Positions 8,746 to 18,397 of a stretch of 64,000 bases of DNA are shown piece by piece. Numbering within the stretch: position 1 is the stretch's first letter; every line of letters begins with the position of its first letter. The position numbers and the translations under genes were made by a program. The DNA is from DATAZK01 sp965199805 (GTDB lineage: Bacteria; Actinomycetota; Actinomycetes; Frankiales; Frankiaceae), in NCBI GenBank assembly GCA_965199805.1, contig CBDATO010000001.1, positions 1,860,001 to 1,924,000 of the forward strand, given 5' to 3'. The notes beneath the pieces were generated by a model, which worked only from the letters and a program-made list of their open reading frames with translations, did no database searches and was not told where the DNA came from.

Positions 8746-10024
8746 GACGCCGCTCCACCAGCCGCACCACCGGGATGGCGGCCAGCCCGTGCAGCAGCAC
8801 GCTGCCCAGCACGACCAGCGTCGTCACGCTGAGCACGGTATGCGCGAGGTCCTCGTCCGCCAGCTCGTTGAACGCGAGCAGCCCGAAGACGATGGACGTC
8901 GTCCCGCGCGGACCGAGCAGGGCGATCAGCAGGCGCTCCTTGCCGGGTGGCCGGGAGCCGAGCAGGGCCAGCAGCACCGGCACGATGCGCACGACCGTCA
9001 GCACCAGCGCGCAGTACGCGAACGTCTCGAGGTCCAGGTTGCCCCGGTTGATCACCAGCACGGCGACGTTGCCGAACACGAACCACATGACCATCGCCAG
9101 CAGAGCGGTCATGTCCTCGAGCAGGGCGCGGTCGTCCTCGGCGGGGATCGGAGCCGGCCGGGCGGCGATCATCTTCTGCCGCATCGAGCGGAACGCGATG
9201 CCGCACACGAAGGCCGCGACGAAGCCGTTGCCACCGGCCGCCACCGCGCAGGCGTAGGTCAGGATCGGCAGGATCACGACCGACAGCCGGGCCGACTGCG
9301 GCGTCACCCACCGCCGGTCCTCGCACCGCGCGAGCAACCACCCGTGCAGCCATCCCACGGTGAGCCCGACGGCGAGGGCGAGCGCCAGCGCCTCGAGCGC
9401 GGCCACGAACGAGCTGCTGCCGCGGAAGCCGTTCTCCGTCCCCGCCAGCAGCAGCGCGTACGAGAAGACCGGTGACGCGATCCCGTCGTTGTAGCCGCCC
9501 TCGACGTTGATGGCGTCGCGGACCCGTTCGGGCACCCGCGGGTCACGGACCAGCGAGTCGGCGGCGGCGAAGTCGATCGGCACGACCGCACACGCGAGGA
9601 CGAGCAGCACCGTCCACGGCACCCCGGGCAGCAGCACGAGGCCGAGGCCGAGCGCCAGCACGAAGCTCAGCGGCATCGCCAGCGCGAGCAGCCGCGCCGC
9701 CAGGAGCGTGTCGTTGCCGAACAGGCGGCCCCGGCGTACCTCGGTGGCGTCGGCGAAGAGCAGCACCGCGAGGATGATCTCGGCGGCACGTTGCGTGAGG
9801 TCGGCGTCGAGTGCCTCGGCGAGCTGGGCGTGCGTGAAGATCCCGGTGACGATGCCGGCCGCGGTCATCACCAGCGGCAGCCGCAGGTGCCGGCTCTGCA
9901 GCGGCGCGGCGAACAGCGTCCAGCCGACGACGACGAGGCCGGCGACCACCACACTCCACTGCACGCTGGGCCGGACTCCTCGGGTCGTGACGGATACCCG
10001 CTCCTGTCGGCCGCCGGACGCCAT
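8636..10024 (-). CDS. Na+/H+ antiporter, CPA1-type cation:proton antiporter
   Basis: This is a 462-aa integral membrane protein with about 12 hydrophobic segments. Family-like motifs include VPIDFAAADSLV (the usual acidic exchange region), VEGGYNDGIASPVF (the LEGExxxNDG region) and LLGPRGTTSIVFGLLAF (the LRG region). It would exchange monovalent cations for protons in the cytoplasmic membrane. The last ~37 residues (from PSGPYPMSV) are Arg/Ser-rich and antisense to the last FN3 repeat of the convergent neighbour, overlapping it by 110 bp. That tail is probably a recent read-through extension. The start at ATG 10024 is uncertain because no clear ribosome-binding site is visible. Confidence 0.8.
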   Translation of the reverse strand: MASGGRQERVSVTTRGVRPSVQWSVVVAGLVVVGWTLFAAPLQSRHLRLPLVMTAAGIVTGIFTHAQLAEALDADLTQRAAEIILAVLLFADATEVRRGRLFGNDTLLAARLLALAMPLSFVLALGLGLVLLPGVPWTVLLVLACAVVPIDFAAADSLVRDPRVPERVRDAINVEGGYNDGIASPVFSYALLLAGTENGFRGSSSFVAALEALALALAVGLTVGWLHGWLLARCEDRRWVTPQSARLSVVILPILTYACAVAAGGNGFVAAFVCGIAFRSMRQKMIAARPAPIPAEDDRALLEDMTALLAMVMWFVFGNVAVLVINRGNLDLETFAYCALVLTVVRIVPVLLALLGSRPPGKERLLIALLGPRGTTSIVFGLLAFNELADEDLAHTVLSVTTLVVLGSVLLHGLAAIPVVRLVERRPSGPYPMSVRVLRRSLARSSPGSVPRRCDRTPDRSR

Positions 10025-10184
10025 CCGGCAGTCGGCACCTCACCGGGTCGGACTCGCGGATCGGGACGACCGGCCTGGCGCGGCAGACGGGTGAACGGTG
10101 TCCGCTTCGTTCACACCGTCAGCACCGGCGCCGATCGGCCCGCAACAGGTGCCCTATTGACAGAGCGCCGGGACGGGGTTACCC

Positions 10185-13100
10185 ATGCGCTTGCTGCAGG
10201 CTCGGCCATCGACCGACGCACGGTCCGGAGACCGGGGTGCACGCCGGCGGTTGCAGGCGCTGGGGACCGCGAGCGTCACCGCCGTGGTCGCCACGGGTGC
10301 GTTCGCCCTGGTCGCGCCCGTGGCATCGGCAGCCCCCGCACCGTGCTCGAACGGTTCGTCCCCGGCCCTGGGCAGCACCGTCACCTGCACACCCGGCACG
10401 TACGAGCTGACCGTGCCGAACGGCGTCGCTTCCGTGGACCTGGACATCACCGCCGGCGGCGGTGGCGGTGCGGGCCACCCTGGTTGGGCCGGCGGTGATG
10501 CGGCGCGCGTCACGGGGTCCGTGTCGACGCTGCCCACCGGCACCGTCTACCTCAAGGTCATCTCCGGCTCAGGCGGTGGCGGAGCCTTCGAGGGCGGCGC
10601 CGCATCTGCGGTCATCGCCCTCGACGCGAGTCGGACTGTCCTGGCCAAGCTGGCCATCGCCGGTGCCGGCGGCGGCGGCGGCGCGTACGCCGCCGGTGGA
10701 AACAGCGGCGTCGCCGGTGGCGACGACCTCAACGGCGGGCAACTGGCGACGGCGACGGGCGGACAGCCCGGTGCGGGTGCCACCGGCGGTGCGCCCGGCA
10801 CGTCCCCTCAGGAGAACGGCTACTCGGGCACCGCCGGCGCGAGCGACAATCCGACGGCAGCCACCGCCGCAGCGGGCGGGGCCGGCGCCAGTGACGCCGG
10901 CAACCGCGCCGGCGCCGGCGGCGGTGGGTACGGCGGCGGTGGCGGCGGCGGTGTCAACGACGACAACGCCTCGATCGGCGGCGGCGGTGGCGGTGGCTCG
11001 TCCCTGGTGTCGAACTCGGTGTCCAACTCGTCCCTGACGATCGTCACCGGCACCGGGGCCCCGGCCGACCTGTCCCGCACCAACGGACTGGACGGTTCCG
11101 TCGTCCTCACGTTCAACGGCTCGGCAACACCCACGGCCGCCTGCACCGACGGCACGACACCGCCGCTCAACACGCGGGTGAGCTGCGCGACTGCCGGGAC
11201 CTACACGTTCGCCGTGCCGTCCGGCACGACCAGCGTCGATCTCGAAGCGGCCGGAGCCGGCGGCGGCGGTGGCGGCTCGTTCGGCACCGGCGGCGACGGG
11301 GCCAAGATCACCGGCCAGGCGACACTGCCGGCAGGAACGGCGTACGTCCGCGTCATCACGGGCGCCCGCGGCCTCACCGGTGACTACGCCCGGAGCGGCG
11401 GCGGCGGCTCGGCCGTGTACGCCCTGAACGCCTCGAGCGGATTGCTCGCGAAGCTCGTCATCGTCGGTGGCGGCGGTGGCGGCGGTCTCACCGGCAACGG
11501 CGGCAACGCCGGTCAGGACGGCACCACGGACACGGTCCTCGCCGGACCGGGCACGGCAGCGAACGGTCCCACCGGCGGCCTCGGCGGTACCGGAGACGGC
11601 GACAATGCCGGTCCGGGCTTCGACGGCGAGAACTACGACGCGACGTCGTTGACCGTCGCCGCAGGCGGAACCGGCGACAGCACCGGCCCGTCCGGCAGCG
11701 GCGGCGGCGGCTACGCGGGCGGCGGCGGTGGCGGCGGACATGCCAATGACGACTTCACCGTGAAGCAGGCCGGCGGAGGTGGCGGCGGTTCCTCGTACGT
11801 CTCGCCGACCTACGTCCCGGCCGCGGTCACCGCGATCACGACCGACACCTCGGGCACCTCGGGCCGCAGCTCCGTTCCCGGTGCGGTCGCCCTGAAGTTC
11901 AACGGCTCCGCGGCCCCGACGGCTCCGGGAGCGCCGACCGCGGTCACCGCGACCCGGGGCAACGGCCAGGTCTCGCTCTCCTGGACCGCACCCGGCTCTG
12001 ACGGCGGCTCGGCCATCACCGGCTACACCGTCACGACCACCCCGGGCGGCAGCACGCAGGGCTGCACCTCCAGCCCCTGCGTGATCACCGGCCTGACCAA
12101 CGGCACCCCGTACACCTTCACCGTGGTCGCCACGAACGCGATCGGCGACTCCGCGGCGTCCTCCCCGTCCACCGCCGTCACCCCGGCGACGACGCCGGGC
12201 GCACCCACCGCGGTCACGGCCACCGGCGCCAACGCCCAGGCGGTCGTCTCCTGGACCGCTCCGGCCTCCACCGGCGGCAGCGCCGTGACCAGCTACACCG
12301 TGACCTCGGCTCCCGGCGCCCTGACCTGCACGACCACCTCGGCGACGTCCTGCACCGTCACCGGGCTCACGAACGGCACCGGCTACACCTTCACCGTGAC
12401 CGCCACCAACTCCGTCGGCGCGTCGGTCGCCTCAGCGCCGTCCACCGCCGTCACCCCGGCGACGACGCCGGGCGCACCCACCGCGGTCAGCGCCGCCCCC
12501 GGCAGCGGGCAGGCCACCGTGTCGTGGACCGCACCGGCCTCGAACGGCGGCAGCGCCATCACCGGTTACACCGTGACCTCGGCGCCGGAGGGCAAGACGT
12601 GCACCACCTCCGGCGCCACCACCTGCGCCGTGCCCGGCCTCACCAACGGCACCCCGTACACCTTCGTCGTGACCGCCTCCAACGCCGTCGGCGCCTCGGT
12701 GGCCTCGTCACCGTCGACCGCGGTCACGCCGGCGATGGTGCCCGGCGCCCCGACCGGCGTCTACGCCGTCGCCGGCGACGGACAGGCTTCGGTCAGCTTC
12801 ACCGCGCCGGCCAGCACGGGCGGTTCGGCGATCACCGGCTACACGGTGACCTCGGCACCCGACGGCCTGACCGCCTCCTGCCCGAGCTCGCCGTGCGTCA
12901 TCGGCAGCCTGGTCAACGGCACGGCCTACACGTTCACGGTCGTCGCCACCAACGCCATCGGCAACTCGGTCGCCTCCGAGCCGAGCACCTCGGTCACGCC
13001 GGTGGGTGCACCGGGTTCGCCGACCGCCGTGAGCGCGGTGTCCGGTAACGGGCAGGCGACGGTGTCGTGGTCGGCTCCGACGTCCGACGGTGGCTCGGCG

Positions 13101-14729
13101 GTGACCGGCTACGCGGTGACCTCGGCCCCGGGCGCCTTCACCTGCACACCGTCCCCGGCGACGGCCACCACGTGCGTCGTCACGGGGTTGACCAACGGGA
13201 CCGACTACACGTTCACCGTGGTCGCGATCAACGGTGCGGGCACCTCGCAGCCGTCGTCGGCGTCGAGCACCGTGACCCCGGCGACCATGCCGGGTGCACC
13301 GACCGCCGTGACCGCGACGGCGACGTCCGGCCGGGCTGTGGTGTCGTTCAGCGCACCGGCCTCGACCGGCGGCGCCCCGGTGTCGTCGTACACCGTCGTC
13401 TCCAACCCCGGCACCGTCACCGGCACCTGCAGCGTCTCGCCGTGCACCGTCACGGGCCTGACGAACGGCACCGCCTACACCTTCACCGTGTATGCGACCA
13501 ACGCGGCCGGGTCGGGTTCGAGCTCGGCCCCCTCAGCCGCGGTGACCCCGGCCTCCGAGCCGGGCTTGCCGTCCGCGATCACGGTCGGACGCAACGGCGC
13601 CTCCGCGTTGATCTCCTGGACCGCACCCGGCACCGGCGGATCGCCGATCACCGGCTACGCGGTCGACCTCGGCGGCGGCCTGACCTGCACCCCCTCACCG
13701 GCGACGGAGACCTCGTGCACGGTGTACGGGCTCATCCCGATCGGTGCGTACACCGCATCGGTCACCGCGACCAACAGCGTCGGCACGGGTACGCCCGGCA
13801 CCGCCCCGGTCGCCGCCGCAGCAGCACCCGACGCGCCCGGTGACGTCCTCGTGACGCCCACCAGCGACGGCAACGGCGTCGTCGTGTCCTGGACCGCACC
13901 CGCGGGCAACGGTGCCGCCGTCAGCTCGTACGCGGTCACCAGCGACCCGGCCGGCCTGACCTGCACCCCCGGCAGCGGCGGCGGCGGGTCCCTGCCGACG
14001 GTGATGCTGCCGCGGATCACCTGCACCATCAGCCCGGTCACGAAGGGCACCCCGTTCACCTACCGGGTCACCGCGTCCAACATCGTGGGGACCAGCCCGG
14101 CCGCGCTGTCAGCTCCGTACACGCTGTCCGGGGTGCCGACGGTGCCGAACCAGCCGGAATACACCCCGAGCCGCACCAGCATGCGGGTCTTCTTCCACGC
14201 CCCGATCTCCGACGGCGGCAGCCCCGTCCTGGGCTACCGCATCTCCCTGAACGGCGGTGGCAGCTGGTCGCCGCCCCTCGCCTACACCGGCCCGGCGTCC
14301 GGCCCGTACTACGCCACCGTCAACGGCCTCACCCCCGACACCGCCTACAAGGTGCGGATGCAGGCCTGGAACGCCAACGGCTACGGCGCCGCCAACGTCC
14401 CCCCGGCGACCGTCACCACCCTGCCGCTGACCGTCCCGTCCATCCCGCTCAACACCGAAGCCGTCGCGACCGGCGTGAAGGGACAGCTCAGGGCCACCTT
14501 CGACCTGCCGGCCGATCAGGGCGGCACCCGCATCCTGGGCTACCGGATCAGCTTGAACGGCGGCGCCAGCTGGCAGGACCTGCGCTACGGCGGCAGCGCC
14601 GTCGCCGGCTACACCGGCTACGTCGACAAGCTGGCCTCCGGCACGGTCTACAAGGTCCGTATCCAGGCGTTCAACGCCATCGGCTACGGCGGCGCACCCC
14701 GCACCCCCGTCCTGGTCGCACCTCGCTAG
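10185..14729 (+). CDS. Large secreted glycine-rich and fibronectin type III repeat protein
   Basis: This 1514-aa exported protein begins with a twin-basic N-terminus and a hydrophobic segment ending PVASAAPAP, a likely signal peptidase I site. Two glycine-rich β-domains follow (about residues 40-310 and 315-580). Each starts with a Cys pair and GTY-x3-VP-x-G and ends with LTFNG or LKFNG. Ten fibronectin-III-like repeats of ~90 aa follow (about 580-1514), most starting PGAPTAV and ending SSPSTAVTPA. The last two are of a different subtype (ILGYRISLNGG), the same subtype as in the frameshifted paralogue upstream. No LPXTG or membrane anchor is visible at the C-terminus. A surface or matrix-binding role is inferred. 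It does not have a PE domain, so it is not a PE_PGRS protein. Confidence 0.85.
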   Translation: MRLLQARPSTDARSGDRGARRRLQALGTASVTAVVATGAFALVAPVASAAPAPCSNGSSPALGSTVTCTPGTYELTVPNGVASVDLDITAGGGGGAGHPGWAGGDAARVTGSVSTLPTGTVYLKVISGSGGGGAFEGGAASAVIALDASRTVLAKLAIAGAGGGGGAYAAGGNSGVAGGDDLNGGQLATATGGQPGAGATGGAPGTSPQENGYSGTAGASDNPTAATAAAGGAGASDAGNRAGAGGGGYGGGGGGGVNDDNASIGGGGGGGSSLVSNSVSNSSLTIVTGTGAPADLSRTNGLDGSVVLTFNGSATPTAACTDGTTPPLNTRVSCATAGTYTFAVPSGTTSVDLEAAGAGGGGGGSFGTGGDGAKITGQATLPAGTAYVRVITGARGLTGDYARSGGGGSAVYALNASSGLLAKLVIVGGGGGGGLTGNGGNAGQDGTTDTVLAGPGTAANGPTGGLGGTGDGDNAGPGFDGENYDATSLTVAAGGTGDSTGPSGSGGGGYAGGGGGGGHANDDFTVKQAGGGGGGSSYVSPTYVPAAVTAITTDTSGTSGRSSVPGAVALKFNGSAAPTAPGAPTAVTATRGNGQVSLSWTAPGSDGGSAITGYTVTTTPGGSTQGCTSSPCVITGLTNGTPYTFTVVATNAIGDSAASSPSTAVTPATTPGAPTAVTATGANAQAVVSWTAPASTGGSAVTSYTVTSAPGALTCTTTSATSCTVTGLTNGTGYTFTVTATNSVGASVASAPSTAVTPATTPGAPTAVSAAPGSGQATVSWTAPASNGGSAITGYTVTSAPEGKTCTTSGATTCAVPGLTNGTPYTFVVTASNAVGASVASSPSTAVTPAMVPGAPTGVYAVAGDGQASVSFTAPASTGGSAITGYTVTSAPDGLTASCPSSPCVIGSLVNGTAYTFTVVATNAIGNSVASEPSTSVTPVGAPGSPTAVSAVSGNGQATVSWSAPTSDGGSAVTGYAVTSAPGAFTCTPSPATATTCVVTGLTNGTDYTFTVVAINGAGTSQPSSASSTVTPATMPGAPTAVTATATSGRAVVSFSAPASTGGAPVSSYTVVSNPGTVTGTCSVSPCTVTGLTNGTAYTFTVYATNAAGSGSSSAPSAAVTPASEPGLPSAITVGRNGASALISWTAPGTGGSPITGYAVDLGGGLTCTPSPATETSCTVYGLIPIGAYTASVTATNSVGTGTPGTAPVAAAAAPDAPGDVLVTPTSDGNGVVVSWTAPAGNGAAVSSYAVTSDPAGLTCTPGSGGGGSLPTVMLPRITCTISPVTKGTPFTYRVTASNIVGTSPAALSAPYTLSGVPTVPNQPEYTPSRTSMRVFFHAPISDGGSPVLGYRISLNGGGSWSPPLAYTGPASGPYYATVNGLTPDTAYKVRMQAWNANGYGAANVPPATVTTLPLTVPSIPLNTEAVATGVKGQLRATFDLPADQGGTRILGYRISLNGGASWQDLRYGGSAVAGYTGYVDKLASGTVYKVRIQAFNAIGYGGAPRTPVLVAPR

Positions 14730-14755
14730 ACGCAGGCAGCAACCCGGTTGATCGG

Positions 14756-14781
14756 CCGGCCGCCCCGCACGGGGCGGCCGG
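14756..14781. terminator. Bidirectional intrinsic-type hairpin
   Basis: There is a perfect 11-bp inverted repeat, CCGGCCGCCCC with GGGGCGGCCGG, separated by 4 nt, between the convergent FN3 gene and the sulfotransferase gene. There is no strong U tract, as is usual in high-GC actinomycetes. Confidence 0.7.
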
Positions 14782-14785
14782 TCAT

Positions 14786-16033
14786 TCACACGTCGAAGCG
14801 CTCCTTGTACGGGGCCAGCGCCCGCTCCCGTTCCGCCCGGTCGAGCCCCACGTCGGCGAGCGAGTAGCGCACCTTCCCGAAGCGGCCGCGCGGGTGCGAG
14901 TCCTGGTAGGCCTGCATGGCGGCCCGGCTCGCGTCCGGCAGCGGCTGGCCGGCGAGTGCGTAGATCCGCTCGACCGAGCCGGTGTCGTCGGCCATGAAGT
15001 CGTCGAAGCGCAGGTCCATCGACCGGTCGGCCGGCAGCAGCTCCCGGTCGCGCACGTTCGCGAGCAGCAGGTCCTCGATGCGCTCCGCCCAGTACGCGCC
15101 GATCGCCGCCGGGTCGGGCCGGTCGGCGTGCAGCCGCGCCGAGTACGCGGTCATCGTCGCGAGCGACGCCGTCACCGTCACCGGGTCGCGGTGGGTGTTG
15201 ACCACCGTCGCGTCCGGGAAGACGGCCATGAGCGCACGGAACTGCTCGGCGTGCTGCGGGCTCTTCAGCACCCACCGGTCGCCGCCGCGCAGCCACTGCA
15301 GCGCCTGCAGCACCCGGCGCAGGTAGCGGTAGGCCGGGGTCTGGTCGGTCTCCCGGTACCAGGCCCGATACGTCGGCACCTTCCACATCGTCTCGAGCAG
15401 CATCGTCGACATGGCCAGCGCGAGCAGCTGGATCTCCTCGTGCACGTGCTCGGGGGTCATCTCGTGCATCGCCTTGAAGTGCGGCATCGCCACGTCGGTG
15501 AGCCCGGTGGCGGCGGCGGCCCGGGCGAGGCGCGGATCGGGGTCCGGCGGCGGGATCTGCGGCGGCACCGGCTCGAGGCTCTCCCAGTACGGCAGCGAGC
15601 GCAGCTGCGGGTCGGCCGACAGCAGGTTGTGCAGGTGGGTCGTGCCCGTACGCGGGAGGCCGACGATGACGATCGGACGCGCGACCGGCAGGTGCTCGAT
15701 CTCGGGATGCCGCCGGATCAGATCCTCCAGACGCAGCCGGTTGGCCAGCATGCCGACCAGCGACGACGGCGCCGTCACCCGGCCCACCGCGTTCAGCCCC
15801 GCCTCGCGCGGGATGCACTCGCAGAGCACCGCGAGCGGCTCGCGGAAGGCGTCGTCACCGAAGTCGGACAGGGCGGTCTGCTCGACGGCCGCGGCCATCA
15901 GCGCGTCCGGCTCGAGCGGCGGCACCGGGGTCGCCGCGATGGCGTCCAGTACCGCCCTCGCCTGCGGACTGAACCGTGGCTCGGCGAGGTCGTCGAGCAC
16001 GATGTCAGCCACGGTTGTCGAGGGGATCGCCAT
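14786..16033 (-). CDS. Sulfotransferase family protein
   Basis: This 415-aa cytosolic protein is of the sulfotransferase-3 type, which transfers sulfate from PAPS to a hydroxyl. The 5'-phosphosulfate-binding loop is IVIVGLPRTGTTHLHNLLS at about residues 121-139. A second PAPS element, FPDATVVNTHRDPVTVTAS, lies near residue 265-285. The ATG at 16033 has AGGATG upstream. It is 56 bp downstream of the Rieske oxygenase gene on the same strand and could end that operon. Members of this family often occur in actinomycete lipid or steroid clusters, where their acceptors are mostly unknown. Function beyond the family is inferred. Confidence 0.8.
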   Translation of the reverse strand: MAIPSTTVADIVLDDLAEPRFSPQARAVLDAIAATPVPPLEPDALMAAAVEQTALSDFGDDAFREPLAVLCECIPREAGLNAVGRVTAPSSLVGMLANRLRLEDLIRRHPEIEHLPVARPIVIVGLPRTGTTHLHNLLSADPQLRSLPYWESLEPVPPQIPPPDPDPRLARAAAATGLTDVAMPHFKAMHEMTPEHVHEEIQLLALAMSTMLLETMWKVPTYRAWYRETDQTPAYRYLRRVLQALQWLRGGDRWVLKSPQHAEQFRALMAVFPDATVVNTHRDPVTVTASLATMTAYSARLHADRPDPAAIGAYWAERIEDLLLANVRDRELLPADRSMDLRFDDFMADDTGSVERIYALAGQPLPDASRAAMQAYQDSHPRGRFGKVRYSLADVGLDRAERERALAPYKERFDV

Positions 16034-16065
16034 GGCTGCATCCTGACGTGAGCCCGGGCGCGGGT

Positions 16066-16079
16066 GTGACCCGGGTCAC
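16066..16079. promoter_or_regulatory. Perfect 14-bp palindrome upstream of sulfotransferase
   Basis: GTGACCCGGGTCAC is a perfect dyad 33-46 bp upstream of the sulfotransferase ATG, in the short gap after the Rieske gene. It could be an operator or part of an attenuating hairpin. No matching factor is recognised. Confidence 0.35.
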
Positions 16080-16089
16080 CCCGGTCGGG

Positions 16090-17085
16090 TCAGGAGTAGA
16101 ACTGCTGCGCCCACCGGCGGTGCTCGGTGATCGGCTTCTCGGACGGCCGCAGCACCGGCGTCTCCCGGTAGAGCTTGTTCTCCCAGATCGGGATGTCCTG
16201 GCTGACGTTCTTGCAGAAGACGCTCGCTGCCTTCTCGGCAGCGCGCTCGCCGTTCGCCCGCGGTGCCGAGAAGATCCACCGGATGACGACGTTCTCCTCG
16301 TCGATCGGCGTAGTGCTGGACAGGAACGTGGTGAAGCCCTGTACCCGGATCACCCCGAGGCCGAGGCCGTATCCCTCGCGCACGAAGGTCTCGTCCTCGT
16401 TCGCCGCCCGCTTGTAGGCGCCGTCGACCAGGAACGAGTGCTCCGGCACCGAGGCGGCGCCGTGGACGTACTTGAAGTGGGAGTAGTCGACGTTGTTCTC
16501 GGCCAGCTCCTGGGCGCAGGTGCGCAGCTCGTACGTACGCACGACGATCGGGAGCCAATCCGGATCGCTGAACTCGGGGATCTCCGGCACGTCGTAGAAC
16601 GGCTCGCCACCCTTGAGGTGGTGCCAGGCCCAGATCATCTGGTTGCGCTCGACGGTCGGGTAAGCGCGGGTGCGCGCATTCCTCGGGATGAAGTCGACCT
16701 CGTCGTACGGCACCTCGACGCACGCGCCGCTCTCCCCGTCGAACCGCCAGCCGTGGAACGGGCAGCGCGACGTGTCGGCCTCGACCCGGCCTCCGACTCC
16801 CAGGTGGGCGCCGAGGTGCGGGCAGTGCGCGTCCATCAACCGCGGGGTTCCCGACTCACCGCGGTAGAGGACGAGGTGGCGGCCGAACGCGTACAGCGGC
16901 ATCACCTGGCCGGGCGCCAGGTCCTTCGCCTCGGCGACGACGAACCAGCCGTTGGGAACGTGGAAGGGGAAGCGGCGCTCCCCCTCGCGCAGCACCCGGG
17001 GGCGCCGGCTGGTGTCGAACAGCATGTCGCCGTCGTACGGCATCGGCAGGCCTGGCACCGACGTCGGCACCGTCGGCACGCTCAT
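16090..17085 (-). CDS. Rieske [2Fe-2S] oxygenase, KshA/DAF-36-like
   Basis: This 331-aa oxygenase component is of the KshA / cholesterol-desaturase (DAF-36/Neverland) type. The Rieske cluster ligands are Cys88-x-His90 (CPHLGAHLG) and Cys108-x2-His111 (CPFHGW). The mononuclear iron site is NNVDYSHFKYVHG at about 198-209, with Asp200, His203 and His208. The likely substrate is a steroid or similar polycyclic compound, by homology only. A separate reductase would be needed and is not seen nearby. The ATG at 17085 overlaps the upstream amidohydrolase stop by 4 bp (ATGA). The longer in-frame reading is a shadow of that gene. Confidence 0.85.
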   Translation of the reverse strand: MSVPTVPTSVPGLPMPYDGDMLFDTSRRPRVLREGERRFPFHVPNGWFVVAEAKDLAPGQVMPLYAFGRHLVLYRGESGTPRLMDAHCPHLGAHLGVGGRVEADTSRCPFHGWRFDGESGACVEVPYDEVDFIPRNARTRAYPTVERNQMIWAWHHLKGGEPFYDVPEIPEFSDPDWLPIVVRTYELRTCAQELAENNVDYSHFKYVHGAASVPEHSFLVDGAYKRAANEDETFVREGYGLGLGVIRVQGFTTFLSSTTPIDEENVVIRWIFSAPRANGERAAEKAASVFCKNVSQDIPIWENKLYRETPVLRPSEKPITEHRRWAQQFYS

Positions 17086-18359
17086 GCGGTCGGCACCAGC
17101 TTGCCGAGCTCGATGCCGGCACCGGTCCGCTCGAAGCGGCCCTGGTCGAACGACCGCTCGGCGACGTCGTGTCCGGCCACCTCGGCGCGCAGCGCGCCCA
17201 CCGTGGACGACTCGCGCGACCGCGTCGCGAAGGGGTCGTAGCCGAACCAGCGCATCGCGTTGCCGTACGTGATCTTGTCGACCTCGTCGTCCGGCACCCC
17301 GGCGAAGACGGCTTCCAGCTCCTCCGGCGCGCTCGGCCACGACGAGTCCGAGTGCGGGTAGTCGCACTCCCACGACATGTTGTCGACGCCGATCAGGTGC
17401 CGCAGCTGCACCCCGACCGGGTCGGAGATGAAGCAGGTCAGGAAGTGCTGGCGGAACACGTCGCTCGGCATCCGGTCGCCGAAGTCCTGGCCGGTCCACA
17501 GGTGGTGCATGTCGTACGTACGGTCCAGCCGGTCCAGGAAGTACGGGATCCACCCGGTGCCGCCCTCGGAGAGCGCGATCCGGATGTCGGGGAAGTGCTT
17601 CGGGATGCGCGACCAGACCAGGTCGGCGGCGGCCTGGCAGATGTTCATCGGCTGCAGCGTGATCATCACGTCGACCGGGGCGTCGGGCGCGGTGATGGCG
17701 AGCTTGCCGGACGAGCCCAGGTGCACCGACAGCACGACGCCCTCGTCGACCAGCGCCTTCCACAGCGGGTCCCAGTAGTCGTCGTGGAAGCTCGGGTAGC
17801 CGAGCGAGTTCGGGTTCTCGGTGAACGTGATCGAGTGGACGCCCTTGGCGGCGCAGCGGCGCACCTCGGCCGCGGCGAGCTCGGGGTCCCACAGCACCGG
17901 CAGCGCCATCGGGATGAAGCGGTCGGGATAGGCGCCGCACCACTCCTCGATGTGCCAGTCGTTGTACGCCTGCACCGTCGCCAGCGCGAGGTCCTTGTCG
18001 GCCGCGGCGGCGAACAGCCGGCCGGAGAACGCCGGGAACGACGGGAAGCACATCGAGCCGAGCACCCCGCCGGCGCTCATGTCCTTGACCCGCTCGTGCA
18101 CGTCGTAGCAGCCAGGCCGCATCTCCTCGTACGCGGTCGGCTCGATCCCGTACTCGGACCTGGGGCGGCCGGCCACGGCGTTCAGCCCGATGTTGGGGAT
18201 GACCGTCCCGTTGAAGATCCACACGTCGGCGCCGTCGTCCTGACGCACCACCTTGGGGGCCGCGTCGGCGAAGCGGGCCGGCATCCGCCCCTGGAACATC
18301 GTCGGCGGTTCGACCAGGTGGTCGTCCACACTGACGAGGATCATGTCGTCGGCCTGCAT
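17082..18359 (-). CDS. Amidohydrolase family protein (COG2159)
   Basis: This is a 425-aa TIM-barrel metal hydrolase or decarboxylase. SVDDHLVEPP near residue 9 carries the DxH metal ligands. SVHLGSSG supplies the mid-barrel His. SEGGTGWIPYFLDR and WECDYPHSDSSWP near residue 315 supply the Asp/His pair. It resembles the amidohydrolase at 20634-21821 closely in motif order, so they are probably paralogues. The ATG has a strong GGAGGAG ribosome-binding site about 6 nt upstream. It heads an operon with the Rieske oxygenase and is divergent from a TetR regulator, which probably controls it. Confidence 0.85.
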   Translation of the reverse strand: MQADDMILVSVDDHLVEPPTMFQGRMPARFADAAPKVVRQDDGADVWIFNGTVIPNIGLNAVAGRPRSEYGIEPTAYEEMRPGCYDVHERVKDMSAGGVLGSMCFPSFPAFSGRLFAAAADKDLALATVQAYNDWHIEEWCGAYPDRFIPMALPVLWDPELAAAEVRRCAAKGVHSITFTENPNSLGYPSFHDDYWDPLWKALVDEGVVLSVHLGSSGKLAITAPDAPVDVMITLQPMNICQAAADLVWSRIPKHFPDIRIALSEGGTGWIPYFLDRLDRTYDMHHLWTGQDFGDRMPSDVFRQHFLTCFISDPVGVQLRHLIGVDNMSWECDYPHSDSSWPSAPEELEAVFAGVPDDEVDKITYGNAMRWFGYDPFATRSRESSTVGALRAEVAGHDVAERSFDQGRFERTGAGIELGKLVPTA

Positions 18360-18381
18360 GAGGGTCTCCTCCCGGCGCTGA

Positions 18382-18397
18382 CTGAATCTCGGTTCAG
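18382..18397. promoter_or_regulatory. Candidate TetR operator in divergent promoter region
   Basis: CTGAATCTCGGTTCAG is an interrupted palindrome (CTGAA-N6-TTCAG) in the 100-bp gap between the divergent amidohydrolase and TetR genes. Its position fits an autoregulatory operator controlling both directions. It does not match the known KstR or KstR2 motifs that I can recall. Confidence 0.45.

Noticed and set aside
10185..14729. PE_PGRS identity of the Gly-rich protein
   Set aside because: No PE domain at the N-terminus; it has a normal signal peptide and FN3 repeats.
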